Assembly: GCA_016722025.1 (NCBI GenBank)
Contig: JADKGZ010000020.1
Span: forward strand, 16,203-80,202
Length of the DNA stretch: 64,000 nucleotides
Origin: Acidimicrobiaceae bacterium
GTDB lineage: Bacteria > Actinomycetota > Acidimicrobiia > Acidimicrobiales > Ilumatobacteraceae
Direction of reading: 5' to 3'
A program made the translations under genes and the position numbers. This document shows positions 54,213 through 63,976 of the stretch, piece by piece. The notes under the pieces are model-generated. The model worked only from the letters and a program-made list of their open reading frames with translations, did no database searches and was not told where the DNA came from. Position 1 is the first letter of the stretch. Every line of letters starts with the position of its first letter.

Positions 54213-55418
54213 ATGACCGAAGCAGTGATCGTCGCTACCGCACGCAGCCCGATCGGCCGTGCCAACAAGGGGTCGCTGGTCAGCATGCGCCCCGACGACA
54301 TGGCCGCGCAGATCGTCCGTGCGCTCATGGCCAAGGTGCCGCAGGTGCAGGGCAGCGACGTGCAAGACCTGATGATGGGCATCGGCCAGCCCGCCGGCGA
54401 AGGTGGCTTCAACATCGGCCGCGTAGTCGCCTCGCTCGCCGGCCTCGGCGATGTCCCCGGCGTCACGGTCAACCGCTACTGCTCCTCCAGCCTGCAGACC
54501 ATTCGCATGGCGTTCCACGCCATCAAGGCCGGCGAGGGCGATTGCTTCATCGCTGCCGGCGTCGAGACGGTCAGCCGCTACGCCAACGGCGCCAGCGACA
54601 TGGCGCCCAACGCCATCTTCAAGGGCCCGGGCGAGCGCACCAAGCTGCGTTCGCAGGGCGGCCAGGGCACGTGGACCGCTCCCGAGGGCCTGCCCGACAT
54701 GTACATCGCCATGGGCCAGACCGCCGAGAACGTGGTCGAGATCGAAGGCATCAGCCGCGAAGACATGGATCGCTTCGGCGTGCGCAGCCAGAACCTGGCC
54801 TGTGCCCACGTCGACAACGGCTTCTTCGAGCGGGAGATCACCCCGCTCACGTTGGAGGACGGCACCGTGGTGTCGAAGGACGACGGCCCCCGCCCGGGCA
54901 CCAACTACGAGGCGGTCAGCCAGCTCAAGCCGGTGTTCCGCCCCGATGGCACCGTCACCGCCGGCAATGCCTGCCCGCTCAACGACGGCGCCGCTGCCGT
55001 GCTCGTGATGAGCGACACCAAGGCCAAGCAGCTCGGCCTCACCCCGCTGGCTCGCATCGTGTCCTCCGGCGTGTCGGGCCTCAACCCCGAGATCATGGGC
55101 CTCGGCCCCATCGAAGCCATCCGTCAGGCCCTCGGTCGCGCCAACATGACCATCGACCAGATCGATCTCGTCGAGATCAACGAGGCGTTCGCCGGCCAGG
55201 TGATCGGCTCGGCCAAGCACCTCGGCATCGATCTCGACACGCAGATGAACATCCACGGCGGCGCCATCGCGCTGGGTCACCCGTTCGGCATGACCGGCGC
55301 CCGCATCATGACCACGCTCATCAACGGCCTGCAGTTCGAAGACAAGACGTTCGGCCTGGAGAGCATGTGCGTCGGCGGCGGCCAGGGCATGGCCATGATC
55401 GTCGAGCGCCTCAGCTGA
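54213..55418 (+). CDS. acetyl-CoA acetyltransferase (thiolase)
   Basis: 401 residues. VNRYCSSSLQTIRMAFHAIKAGEGD contains the acyl-accepting Cys; EINEAFAGQ, GGAIALGHPFGMTGARI (His) and SMCVGGGQGMAMI (second Cys) complete a biosynthetic/degradative thiolase site. It acts in beta-oxidation or acetoacetyl-CoA formation. Monocistronic; its last 8 bp overlap the convergent MFS gene. No fadB-type partner lies near. Confidence 0.94.
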   Translation: MTEAVIVATARSPIGRANKGSLVSMRPDDMAAQIVRALMAKVPQVQGSDVQDLMMGIGQPAGEGGFNIGRVVASLAGLGDVPGVTVNRYCSSSLQTIRMAFHAIKAGEGDCFIAAGVETVSRYANGASDMAPNAIFKGPGERTKLRSQGGQGTWTAPEGLPDMYIAMGQTAENVVEIEGISREDMDRFGVRSQNLACAHVDNGFFEREITPLTLEDGTVVSKDDGPRPGTNYEAVSQLKPVFRPDGTVTAGNACPLNDGAAAVLVMSDTKAKQLGLTPLARIVSSGVSGLNPEIMGLGPIEAIRQALGRANMTIDQIDLVEINEAFAGQVIGSAKHLGIDLDTQMNIHGGAIALGHPFGMTGARIMTTLINGLQFEDKTFGLESMCVGGGQGMAMIVERLS

Positions 55419-56596
55419 TCTGCGCAGGGTGCGGTGCCAGCGGTGGTGCCGCCGGTGCCGCACCCCTTCGGCCGTACGCGGCCGCCACTGCCGTGAACAA
55501 CAACACGCCCGCGCCGGCGATGCCGAACAGCACCTCCGAGCCGTAGGTCTCGTAGATGGTGCCGGCCGCATACCCGGTGAATGCGCCCACCAGCAGGTTC
55601 ATCGAGCCGGCCAGGCCCTGCGCGGCCGCAGCTCGCCCCACCGGCGCGCCGTCGGCGACGACCGCCTGGCTGGCCGGTGACCCGATGGCCTGGATGATGC
55701 CTTCCACCGCGCTCATCGCGACGATGACGAGCGGCACCGTCACGAAGCCGTAGCCGACGGTGATCGGCACCACCAGTACGGCAGAGATGAGCCCCACGCG
55801 CAGCGCGCCGCGGCGGTCGGCCAGGCGCCCCCCGAACGACGCGACGATGGCGAAGGGGATGCCGAATGCGAGGAAGGCGAACCCGATCATCGTGTTCGAC
55901 GCGCCGCGATCCGTCATGTAGCGATCGAGCACCGCGTCGTAGAAGCCCACCGGTACGAACAGGGCGACGCTCAAGGCGACGCCGGCGCGGATGCGCGGGA
56001 TGCGCAGCAGGTCGAACGCGAGGCCGCGGGGCGGGCCCAGCGGCGGCTGGGGGAGCGCTCGGGGCAGCAGCATCAGGCCGCCGGCCAGCGCGAACGCGCC
56101 GGCCGCGAGGAAGGGCACGCGCACACCGAAGGGGCCGACCAGCCAGCCGCCCAACACCGGGCCGGTGACGAAGCCGGCCAGCTCCACACCACCCAGCACG
56201 CTGAGCCGATGGCCGACGTTGCCCGGCTCGATGGTGACTGCGATGGCACGGGACGCAGGGAGGAACAAGCTGTTCGAGAGACCGACGACGGCACGCGAGC
56301 ACACGAACGCGAGCAACGACGACGACAGCGCGAAGAACACGCTGCCCAGCACCGCCATCGCCAAGCCGGCGATGAGCAACGTCTTGGAGTGCCCTCGGTC
56401 GGCCAGTGGCGCGAGCAGGATCTGGCCGACGAAACCGACCAGGAAGCCGGTACCGGCGATGAGGCCGAGGCCGTAGTTGGGGAAGCGGTACTTGTCCTGC
56501 AGATCGCTGAGCAGCGAGAAGACCACGCTGTTGGCGACGCCGATGCTGGCGGTGGCGAGGAGGAGCGGATACCAGCCAGCAACGGCGGGCGGTCAC
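55411..56596 (-). CDS. MFS transporter (frameshift near 56578)
   Basis: About 394 residues, 12 predicted helices. FVGQILLAPLADRGHSKTLLIAG is the MFS motif-A region and LGGVELAGFVTGPVLGGWLVG the motif-C (antiporter) helix. The long open frame begins at an internal GTG, but in-frame upstream codons (AGWYPLLLATASIGVAN) complete helix 1; a GTG at 56596 overlapping the previous stop (GTGA) becomes the start if one base is corrected near 56578. Probably drug/metabolite efflux; last gene of the DAHP synthase operon. Confidence 0.87.
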
Positions 56597-57048
56597 CCGG
56601 GCCCGGAGTGCCGCCCGGCCCGCAACCGCACCATCTCCGGCTCGTGAGGCAGTTGCACCGCCCGCAGCACGTAGTGGGCGCCGCCGGCGATCAGCTCGGC
56701 CAGGCACCAGCCGCCCGGCGCATCGCACTCGCCATCGCCGATGGAGTGCAGCGAATCGACATCGAGCCCGGCGGTGTCGGCCTCGGCGTGCCACAGCGAG
56801 ACCAGCCCCCGGCGCAGCTCGGGCTCATCGACCAGGTCGGTGCCGTGCAGCAGCAGTTCGACGGTGGTGATGGTGACGTGCTGCACCTGTGCCAGGTTGA
56901 CCACGTCGCCGCCGAGCTCGCCGTCGAGCATCACCACCACCGGCCCGGCGCTGCCGGCGACCCCGCCGATGAAGCCGTAGCGCACCAGCGGCAGGCCGTC
57001 GTCGCCGATGCACTCGTAGCGGATGCGGTCGCCCGCGGAGAAGGTCAC
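56593..57048 (-). CDS. uncharacterised 151-residue protein in the DAHP synthase operon
   Basis: GTG start overlapping the hydrolase stop (GTGA), own stop overlapping the MFS start (GTGA). The N-terminal third resembles a small beta-barrel (FSAGDRIRYECIGDDGLPLVRYGFIGG..VVVMLDGE), the rest is mixed alpha/beta with VQHVTITTVELLLHG. Cytosolic, no cofactor motif. I recognise no family; translational coupling on both sides implies its product works with the hydrolase and the transporter. Confidence 0.65.
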   Translation of the reverse strand: MTFSAGDRIRYECIGDDGLPLVRYGFIGGVAGSAGPVVVMLDGELGGDVVNLAQVQHVTITTVELLLHGTDLVDEPELRRGLVSLWHAEADTAGLDVDSLHSIGDGECDAPGGWCLAELIAGGAHYVLRAVQLPHEPEMVRLRAGRHSGPG

Positions 57049-57884
57049 GGCCGCACCTCGCCGGCCAGAGCCTCGGAGAGCACGGCATCGGACAGCGCCG
57101 GCCACAGCTGCAGCGCCGCTGCCGACCACTCGCTGAACGGGCGGTCGGTGAGCGCGAGACAAGCGACGTGTGCCCCCGGTTCCACCCACAGGAGGGTACC
57201 GGCTCCGCCGAAGTGACCGAACGTGGCCGGTGAATTGCGAGTGCCCGTCCAATGCGGCTGCTTGCTGCCGCGCACCTCGGTGCCCAGGCCCCACTGGCAG
57301 TCGTCGTAGCGGCCCACCCCGGCACGATCCGGCCAGCCCGGGGAACTGCACGGTGCGGAACTGGCCGGCGCTCGCCTGGCCGACAGCAGGCGCGGCGCGA
57401 TCAGCTCGGCACGAACCGCAGCGAGGTCGGCGACGGTGCTGCGCAGGCCGTGCGCCGGCGAGCCACGCAGCGCGGTGGCGGGCATGCCCAGCGGCGGCAG
57501 CACCGCCTCGCGGAGGTACTCGGCGAAGGGCACGTCGGCGCCTGGGCGCGAGCGCGGCTGCGGCCAGCTCGATGCCGGTGTTGCTGTAGATGCGGCGCGC
57601 GCCGGGCTTGCTGATCGGCTGCGGCCCGTCGAAGGCGTAGCCGCCGGTGTGGGCGAGCAGGTGGCGCAGGGTGCACCCGGGTTGGCCCACCGGCTGGTCG
57701 AGGTGCACGGTGCCTTCCTCGCAGGCCACCAGCATGGTCCAGCCGACGAGCACCTTGGCGATGGAAGCGATCCAGAACGAGTGGTCGACGGGGCCGATGG
57801 TGGCGACCGATGCCGTCGGGCGCAGCACGGCAGCCGCGACGACGTGGGGACCGGCCACTGGCGGTGAGCGCGCAGCGCCTGCAT
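57045..57884 (-). CDS. serine beta-lactamase-fold hydrolase (several frameshifts)
   Basis: Reconstructed about 280 residues. The start at 57884 gives QALRAHRQWPVP, then one missing base near 57855 leads to HVVAAAVLRP and WIASIAKVLVGW with the catalytic Ser-x-x-Lys (SIAK); RRIYSNTGIE is the Tyr-x-Asn motif and HLLAHTGG is typical of class C/DAP-type esterases. Further slips lie near 57548 and between 57325 and 57390. It starts 14 nt after the DAHP synthase stop. It would be an esterase, peptidase or lactamase in the cytosol, as no signal is seen. Confidence 0.8.
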   Translation of the reverse strand: MQALRAHRQWPVPTSSRLPCCARRHRSPPSAPSTTRSGSLPSPRCSSAGPCWWPARKAPCTSTSRWANPGAPCATCSPTPAATPSTGRSRSASPARAASTATPASSWPQPRSRPGADVPFAEYLREAVLPPLGMPATALRGSPAHGLRSTVADLAAVRAELIAPRLLSARRAPASSAPCSSPGWPDRAGVGRYDDCQWGLGTEVRGSKQPHWTGTRNSPATFGHFGGAGTLLWVEPGAHVACLALTDRPFSEWSAAALQLWPALSDAVLSEALAGEVRP

Positions 57885-57898
57885 GCTGGAGCGGTGGC

Positions 57899-59253
<1,355 letters not shown>

Positions 59254-59260
59254 GGTCGAA

Positions 59261-59266
59261 AGCCTA
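59261..59266 (-). promoter_or_regulatory. TAGGCT -10 box, leaderless promoter of the DAHP synthase operon
   Basis: Minus-strand TAGGCT, 7 nt, GTG (59253). Confidence 0.55.
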
Positions 59267-59340
59267 ACGGCGGCCCCCGAAGGGCCCCGGCCGTTCCGAA
59301 CGGCGACAGGGGGTGGGGGCGCCGCGGGCCAGGCCCCGAA

Positions 59341-60168
59341 TCAGACGGCGAGGATGCGCACTGCGTCTTCGCGCAGGCCGGCAACGGCACGGCTGACGAG
59401 GCGACGAGCGGCCTCGGCGGTGACGCCCAGGTTCTCGCCGACCTCGCGGAAGCTCTTGCGCTCGCCGTCGAGCAGACCGAAACGGGCCTCGACGGCGTAG
59501 CGGGCACGCTTGTCGAGGGTGCCGAGCAGCTCGTCGAGCAGCTCGTTGTCGACCAGGCTCATCACGGCGTCTTCGGGGGTGCCGTCGCCGTTGGCCATCA
59601 GGTCGCCGAGGGTGGCATCGCCATCGTCGCCGATCGTCTTGTCGAGCGAGACGGGGGTGGTGAGACGGTGCAGTTCGGCGTTGCCGATGTCGAGCGTCTC
59701 GCCGTCGCCGCTGGCCTGACGCAGGGCCGCCCGCAGGCTGGCCGAACGATCGCCGGGGATGCGGATGAGGCTGGCCTTCTGGTCGAGCGCACGGCCGATG
59801 GCCTGGCGGATCCAGAACGTGGCGTAGGTGGAGAACTTGAAGCCACGGCGCCAGTCGAACTTGTCGACGGCGTGCTCGAGGCCCAGGTTGCCCTCCTGGA
59901 TGAGGTCGAGGAGATCCATGCCCTGGGGGAGGGGGTAGCGGCGGGCGATGCTCACCACGAGGCGCAGGTTGGCGCGGATGAAGCGATCCTTCGCCTCGGC
60001 GGCCTTGGCGACGGACGCCTTGAGCGCTGCGCCCTTCTCGCCGGTGGCGAGGCGCTCGGCCGCATCGCGGCCGGCTTCGATGACGCGGGAGAGCTCGCGC
60101 TCTTCCTCTGCGTTCAGGAGGGACACCTTGCCGATGTCGTTCAGGTAGAGACCGATGGAATCATTCAT
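59341..60168 (-). CDS. group 2 sigma-70 family RNA polymerase sigma factor
   Basis: 275 residues. Region 1.2 (SIGLYLNDIGKVSLLNAEEERELS), region 2 (RFIRANLRLVVSIARRYPLPQGMDLLDLIQEGNLGLEHAVDKFDWRRG then FKFSTYATFWIRQAIGRAL) and region 4 HTH (SFREVGENLGVTAEAARRLVSRAVAGLRED) are clear; region 1.1 is absent and region 4 deviates from SigA, so it is a non-essential SigB-like factor. ATG at 60168 fits the family N-terminus; the GTG/ATG further up is not needed. Confidence 0.92.
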   Translation of the reverse strand: MNDSIGLYLNDIGKVSLLNAEEERELSRVIEAGRDAAERLATGEKGAALKASVAKAAEAKDRFIRANLRLVVSIARRYPLPQGMDLLDLIQEGNLGLEHAVDKFDWRRGFKFSTYATFWIRQAIGRALDQKASLIRIPGDRSASLRAALRQASGDGETLDIGNAELHRLTTPVSLDKTIGDDGDATLGDLMANGDGTPEDAVMSLVDNELLDELLGTLDKRARYAVEARFGLLDGERKSFREVGENLGVTAEAARRLVSRAVAGLREDAVRILAV

Positions 60169-60406
60169 GGCGCTGTTCTCAACTCTTTGTTTCGCGCGTG
60201 GCACACTCTCCGGCACACGACGCACCGCACGAAAGGACGGTTCCGGATATCCACGCCTTCGGCGGGTGTTGGGACTCCCGCCTCAGGGGGTGACATGTGG
60301 GGACGTGTAACAGTACTACATCGGTCAAGAGTAGTCCCGCCGGTTCCGGGTGAGAACCGGCGACGAGCGCCTCTGCGCGGGGTGCCGGAGGCGGCCGATG
60401 GCCCTC
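60169..60406. other. divergent intergenic region between sigma factor and nadD
   Basis: About 240 bp. Less GC-rich around 60300-60335, where the minus strand carries a TTGACC box, a plausible part of the sigma gene promoter, with a leader of about 140 nt. No riboswitch-like structure was recognised. Confidence 0.35.
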
Positions 60407-60412
60407 TACACT
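60407..60412 (+). promoter_or_regulatory. TACACT -10 box, leaderless promoter of nadD operon
   Basis: TACACT, 7 nt, GTG (60420). One of the best matches to the leaderless pattern. Confidence 0.6.
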
Positions 60413-60419
60413 CGCCCTC

Positions 60420-60979
60420 GTGCCACAGCGCATCGGGGTCTTCGGGGGCACCTTCGACCCTCCCCACGTCGGCCATCTGGTGACGGCGGTGAACGTGCGC
60501 CACGCCCTGCGGCTCGACACGGTGCTGCTGATGGTGGCCAACGAGCCGTGGCAGAAGGTGGAGCGCGGCCGATCACCGCCGGCGAGGCAGCGCCTGGCGA
60601 TGGTGCGCGCCGCAGTGGCCGACGTGCCCGGCCTCGAAGCCGGCGACACCGAGATCGATCACGGCGGCCCGAGCTACACCGCCGATACGCTGGAGGCCTT
60701 GGCTCGAACACGCCCCGGCGCATCTCTTCTTCACGATCCACCTGGGATCGCTACGCCACGGTGGCCGAGCGCAGCACGCTGGTGGTGGTCGACCGCCCGG
60801 GCGAGCAGGTGGGTTTGCCCTCAGGGTTCGCCTGGGAGCGGGTGGAGGTGCCGCGGCTCGACGTGTCCAGCACCGATCTGCGCGATCGCTGCCGCGACGG
60901 GCGTCCGCTCGACTACCTGGTCACCGAGCCCGTGCTGCACGTCATCCGCTCGCTGGGGCTGTACGAGGACATCGCATGA
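60420..60979 (+). CDS. nadD: nicotinate-nucleotide adenylyltransferase (frameshift and small deletion near 60720)
   Basis: About 187 residues. GVFGGTFDPPHVGHLVTA is the dinucleotide/HxGH motif; ARQRLAMVRAAVAD and DHGGPSYTADTLEAL follow; the second frame has WDRYATVAERSTLVVVDRPG and VSSTDLRDRC (the S-S-T-x-[IL]-R motif). At about 60715-60740 the frame changes and the conserved stretch that should read like LFF-VGADA-x-L is shortened by about ten residues. Makes deamido-NAD in NAD biosynthesis. The stop overlaps the next start (ATGA). Confidence 0.92.
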
Positions 60980-62181
60980 GTGCGCTCGCAAGTGTTCGCA
61001 GGAAGCGAACCGCGGTGATGCTCACCGTCAACCTGCTGGCGGTGGTGGCGCTCGGTGGTTTCGGTCTCGCCGGCGTCAGAGCGCTGAAGCGGTACGAGGG
61101 CGCCACCAAGGTGAGCGTCGAGTCCAAGACGTTGCCCATCACGCCGGTTGGCATGCTGGCCACGGTCGACTCCGACGACGTGCTGACCAGCATCGCCATC
61201 TTCGTGCTCAAGGCCGGCGACCAGCTCGGCGGCAGCATCGTGTCGGTGCCGGTCTCGTCGGATTCCACAGCGGGTGGTGGCGAAGACCGCGTTCCGCTCA
61301 CACAGGTGTACGCAGAAGGCGGCGCCGAAGCCCTGGTGTTGGGTGTGGAGAGCGTGCTGTCCATCACCATCGACGTCAGTTCCGTTGCATCGGCGGCCGA
61401 CGCGGAGGGGTTGTTGAACCCCGTGTCGCCGGTGGCGGCACAGTTGCCCACCGATGTGCTGGGCACGTCGAGTGTCGGCACCGTCACCTTGTTCGACGCC
61501 GGTGAGCACGACCTTTCCGCAGCGGAGACCGCCGAGTTGCTCACCGCCACGGCCGACGGCCAGCGCGACGCCGACCGCAGAGGCAACATCGAGGCATTGT
61601 GGTCGGGCGTTGCAGCTGCGGTGGGTGCCGGGCGCACCACCGCCGACGCTGCCGTCGATGGTGTGGCGTCCATCGCGTCGCTCGGCGACCTGATGAATCG
61701 GCTCTTCGCAGCGCCGGTCGAGGCGCGTGGCCTGCCGGCGGCACCGCTTCCTGCGGCCGACAACCCTGGCGACAAGGACGTGGAAGAGCTCATTCGCTAC
61801 GAGGCCATCTTCGTGCTGGCCTCCGTTGCGCCCGCCTCCATGTCGGCGCCCACCACCGGGCTGATGTTCCGCATCGAGGCGCCGCCCGGTTACGAGGAGC
61901 GCGTCAAGTTCGCCGTTGCCGCAATTCTGGTGCTGGGCGCCAACGTGATCTCTGTGTACCTCGGTGGCGAGGTGCACGAAGCCACTCGCTACTACATCGA
62001 CGACCCGCGCCTGGTGGAAGAAGCCGAGAGCAACAACGCCTTGTTCGGCGACACCGAAACCCTCACCCCCGAGCTGCCCATCGAAGGCATCGACGTCATC
62101 TTGCAGCTGGGTACCGACTTCCTCACCGGTGAGGGCGACGAACTGCCCACCACCACCACCTCGACAACGGAGCCCACATGA
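60976..62181 (+). CDS. LCP (LytR-CpsA-Psr)-like membrane-anchored protein
   Basis: 401 residues: one N-terminal signal-anchor (AVMLTVNLLAVVALGGFGLAGV) and a long extracytoplasmic part. VPVSSDSTAGG..RVPLTQVYAEGGAEALVLGVESVLSITID resembles the LCP core (RIPLNxAYxxGG), but the Arg/Asp residues that bind polyprenyl phosphate are not all evident, so it may be a degenerate relative. Thr-rich C-terminal tail. LCP or LytR_C proteins often lie between nadD and rsfS in Actinobacteria. Linked to both neighbours by ATGA overlaps. Confidence 0.7.
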   Translation: MSALASVRRKRTAVMLTVNLLAVVALGGFGLAGVRALKRYEGATKVSVESKTLPITPVGMLATVDSDDVLTSIAIFVLKAGDQLGGSIVSVPVSSDSTAGGGEDRVPLTQVYAEGGAEALVLGVESVLSITIDVSSVASAADAEGLLNPVSPVAAQLPTDVLGTSSVGTVTLFDAGEHDLSAAETAELLTATADGQRDADRRGNIEALWSGVAAAVGAGRTTADAAVDGVASIASLGDLMNRLFAAPVEARGLPAAPLPAADNPGDKDVEELIRYEAIFVLASVAPASMSAPTTGLMFRIEAPPGYEERVKFAVAAILVLGANVISVYLGGEVHEATRYYIDDPRLVEEAESNNALFGDTETLTPELPIEGIDVILQLGTDFLTGEGDELPTTTTSTTEPT

Positions 62182-62543
62182 CCCAGACAGCCGCCGAGGC
62201 TGCCCTCGAACTCGCGAAGGTCGCCGCCAGGGCCGCCGACGACAAGAAGGCAGAGCACACCCTGGTGCTCGCCGTGGGCGACGTGCTTGCCATCACCGAC
62301 TACTTCGTCATCGCCAGCGCCGGGAACCGGCGCCTGGTGAAGGCCGTGGTCGACGCGGTGGAGGACGCGGTGCGCGAGCAGTTGGGGCGCAACCCGATTC
62401 GCTCCGAGGGTATGAGTGAGCAGCAGTGGGTGCTGCTCGACTACGGCGACGTGGTGGTGCACATCTTCGCCGAGGAGATCCGCATGTACTATGAGATCGA
62501 GCGGCTCTACCGCGACGTACCCAAGATCGAATGGGCCGACTGA
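62178..62543 (+). CDS. rsfS: ribosome silencing factor RsfS
   Basis: 121 residues. KAEHTLVLAVGDVLAITDYFVIASAGNRR and the C-terminal WVLLDYGDVVVHIFAEEIRMYYEIERLY are diagnostic. It binds ribosomal protein uL14 and blocks subunit joining in starvation. Last gene of the nadD operon; ATG overlaps the preceding TGA. Confidence 0.95.
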   Translation: MTQTAAEAALELAKVAARAADDKKAEHTLVLAVGDVLAITDYFVIASAGNRRLVKAVVDAVEDAVREQLGRNPIRSEGMSEQQWVLLDYGDVVVHIFAEEIRMYYEIERLYRDVPKIEWAD

Positions 62544-62639
62544 GGTCTGCTCCTGGGCAGGCTTGCGATAGAAAGTCCTGGTCAGCAGGTATCTCGTGCG
62601 CATGTGATCGCCGTCACCGATGATCGTGCTGTTGGTATC

Positions 62640-62654
62640 GCTATCGTTGATAGC
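62640..62654. repeat. short perfect inverted repeat before the ABM-domain gene
   Basis: GCTATC, 3-bp spacer GTT, GATAGC, ending 3 bp before the ATG at 62658. It could be an operator or a start-proximal hairpin. Confidence 0.45.
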
Positions 62655-62657
62655 CCT

Positions 62658-63236
62658 ATGGCAATGACTCTGTCCGGCCCGTTCGATACGGCCCAACTCC
62701 CCCGAATCGCATCCGATCCCGTCACCGTCACGGTGGCGCGCACGGTTGCGCCGGGCTTCGAGGCGCAGTACGTGCAGTGGACCGAGGACGTGGTGGCCAT
62801 GCTGCGCAAGTTCCACGGCTGCCTCGGCGCCGGTGTGCTGCACCCCGGGCCCGATGGTGGCGAGCACCAGATCATCTTCCGGTTCGTCGACGGCCTGCAC
62901 CTGCGCGAGTGGGAGCGTTCGCCGCAGCGGGCGGCGCTGATGGCCAGGGCGGCCGGTTTCGTCGACAACGAGCGCGTGCAGCGCACGGTGGGTGTCGACA
63001 ACTGGTTCGAGCTCTCCCAGCGGGCCGAGACCAAGCGCCCCATCTGGGGTCGCATCGCCACCGACGTTGCCTGGGTGTACCAGGTGGCCATCGTCATCTC
63101 GCTGGTGGTTGCGCCGCGAATCGCAGAGCTGCCGTTCGCCATCAGGGTCACCATCTCCACGCTGCTCATCACCGCCGTGATGCGCTTGGCCGTCGGCCCG
63201 CTGCGTTCGCGGCTGCGTGCACGACGAACTCTGTGA
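62658..63236 (+). CDS. ABM-domain (antibiotic biosynthesis monooxygenase-like) membrane protein
   Basis: 192 residues. Residues about 20-110 form a ferredoxin-like ABM domain (VTVTVARTVAPGFEAQYVQWTEDVVAMLRKFHGCLG..FVDGLHLREWERSPQRAALM) and are followed by two C-terminal helices (VAIVISLVVAPRI and IRVTISTLLITAVMRLAV). This architecture is widespread in bacteria, function unknown, probably small-molecule or haem-related sensing at the membrane. The ATG at 62658 is chosen for the family N-terminus; the 18-codon longer start is less likely. Confidence 0.82.
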   Translation: MAMTLSGPFDTAQLPRIASDPVTVTVARTVAPGFEAQYVQWTEDVVAMLRKFHGCLGAGVLHPGPDGGEHQIIFRFVDGLHLREWERSPQRAALMARAAGFVDNERVQRTVGVDNWFELSQRAETKRPIWGRIATDVAWVYQVAIVISLVVAPRIAELPFAIRVTISTLLITAVMRLAVGPLRSRLRARRTL

Positions 63237-63255
63237 TCGTTCTGCTGTTCACGTT

Positions 63256-63283
63256 TTGAGACACCGCGGAGCGCTGGTATCGT
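63256..63283 (+). promoter_or_regulatory. sigma-70-type promoter of tRNA-Ala
   Basis: TTGAGA (63256-63261), 16 bp, TATCGT (63278-63283), 13 bp before the mature tRNA. Confidence 0.55.
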
Positions 63284-63296
63284 CCTGCACTCGTTC

Positions 63297-63369
63297 GGGG
63301 CTGTAGCTCAGTTGGTAGAGCACTTCCATGGCATGGAAGGGGTCTGGGGTTCGATTCCCCACAGCTCCA
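63297..63369 (+). tRNA. tRNA-Ala (anticodon GGC)
   Basis: 73-nt cloverleaf: acceptor GGGGCTG/CAGCTCC with the G3-U70 wobble that identifies alanine tRNAs, D-arm GCTC..GAGC, anticodon stem CTTCC/GGAAG with loop ATGGCAT (anticodon GGC), and T-arm TGGGG/CCCCA with TTCGATT. Discriminator A; CCA not encoded. Confidence 0.97.
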
Positions 63370-63373
63370 CGAA

Positions 63374-63400
63374 CAACCCCAGGCCATTGGTCTGGGGTTG
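63374..63400 (+). terminator. strong hairpin just after tRNA-Ala
   Basis: CAACCCCAG and CTGGGGTTG form a 9-bp perfect stem around a 9-nt loop that can pair three more bases. No clear T-run follows, so processing or pausing is as likely as intrinsic termination. Confidence 0.6.
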
Positions 63401-63710
63401 TGGCGCGCCTGGGGCCAGCACGGGGAAGCGAGGAGTGCGCTCGTTCGTGTACCCCCTGGGGTTGTCGGGGAGCGAAACGGGCGAGCGGAGTCGGGACGGT
63501 CCGACCCTCAGGGGAAACTCCACGCCCATGGGGTGAAAGATTCCGACCGCAGGCTCGACGCGTTGACTGCTCGTCGTCGACGAAGCTGCTTTCCTTGCGT
63601 CGCTGCCGAGTCGTTGGTTGTGTCACGGTGGGCACGGAACGGCCGGCAGGCCGGGAGCACGATGAGGACATCAAGCACGCCCGCAGCGGGCACCGACCAG
63701 GAGGACTGCC
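63401..63710. other. non-coding stretch between tRNA-Ala and the DTEGH micro-genes
   Basis: About 310 bp with no supported gene. It ends in a strong AGGAGG ribosome site (63699-63704). A small hairpin GTCGG/CCGAC occurs near 63500; otherwise I see nothing. Confidence 0.4.
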
Positions 63711-63821
63711 ATGAACGAGGACACCAACAACATCGAGATCGAAGACACCGACGGCCACTTGGCCAAGTTCCGTCCGGAGGCGTCGAAGGTGGAGGAGGCC
63801 GACACCGAGGGCACGCAATGA
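63711..63821 (+). CDS. 36-residue acidic micro-protein with DTDGH/DTEG repeats
   Basis: Starts at an ATG 6 nt after AGGAGG, a far better ribosome site than most genes here have. The product is MNEDTNNIEIE followed by DTDGHLAKFRPEASKV, ending in DTEG. It is strongly acidic, has no hydrophobic segment and looks disordered. Its stop overlaps the start of the next micro-gene (ATGA). It shares the phrase KFRPEASKV and an exact 29-bp DNA repeat with that gene. Family not recognised; it could be a peptide precursor or a disordered binding protein. Confidence 0.7.
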   Translation: MNEDTNNIEIEDTDGHLAKFRPEASKVEEADTEGTQ

Positions 63822-63894
63822 AGCCACGTGGCATGGAGGATGCGGAAACCGAGGGCCACGCGATGAAGTTCCGTCCGGAGGCGTCGAAGGTGGA
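63765..63894 (+). repeat. 29-bp exact direct repeat spanning the two micro-genes
   Basis: The same 29 bases occur at 63765-63793 and 63866-63894, in the same reading frame, encoding KFRPEASKV. A recent internal duplication. Confidence 0.85.
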
Positions 63895-63976
63895 CGACAC
63901 CGACACCGAGGGTCACATGCCGCGGATCAAGGTGCCGGAGGACCAGCAGGTCGACACCGAGGGCCGTAGCCGGTGA
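63818..63976 (+). CDS. 52-residue micro-protein with repeated DTEGH motif
   Basis: ATG overlaps the preceding TGA. Three copies of the motif: ETEGH (10-14), DTEGH (29-33) and DTEGR (46-50), separated by AMKFRPEASKVDD and MPRIKVPEDQQV, so each unit is a short basic segment between acidic DTEG blocks at a spacing of 17-19 residues. No Cys, no aromatic besides one Phe, no signal. Regular spacing suggests a repeat protein or multi-core precursor. I recognise no characterised family. Confidence 0.72.
   Translation: MKPRGMEDAETEGHAMKFRPEASKVDDTDTEGHMPRIKVPEDQQVDTEGRSR

Noticed and set aside
63398..63976. Extending the second micro-gene upstream to a 192-residue ORF
   Set aside because: The upstream part overlaps the post-tRNA hairpin and has no ribosome site or repeat motif; the ATGA-coupled start at 63818 is better supported.
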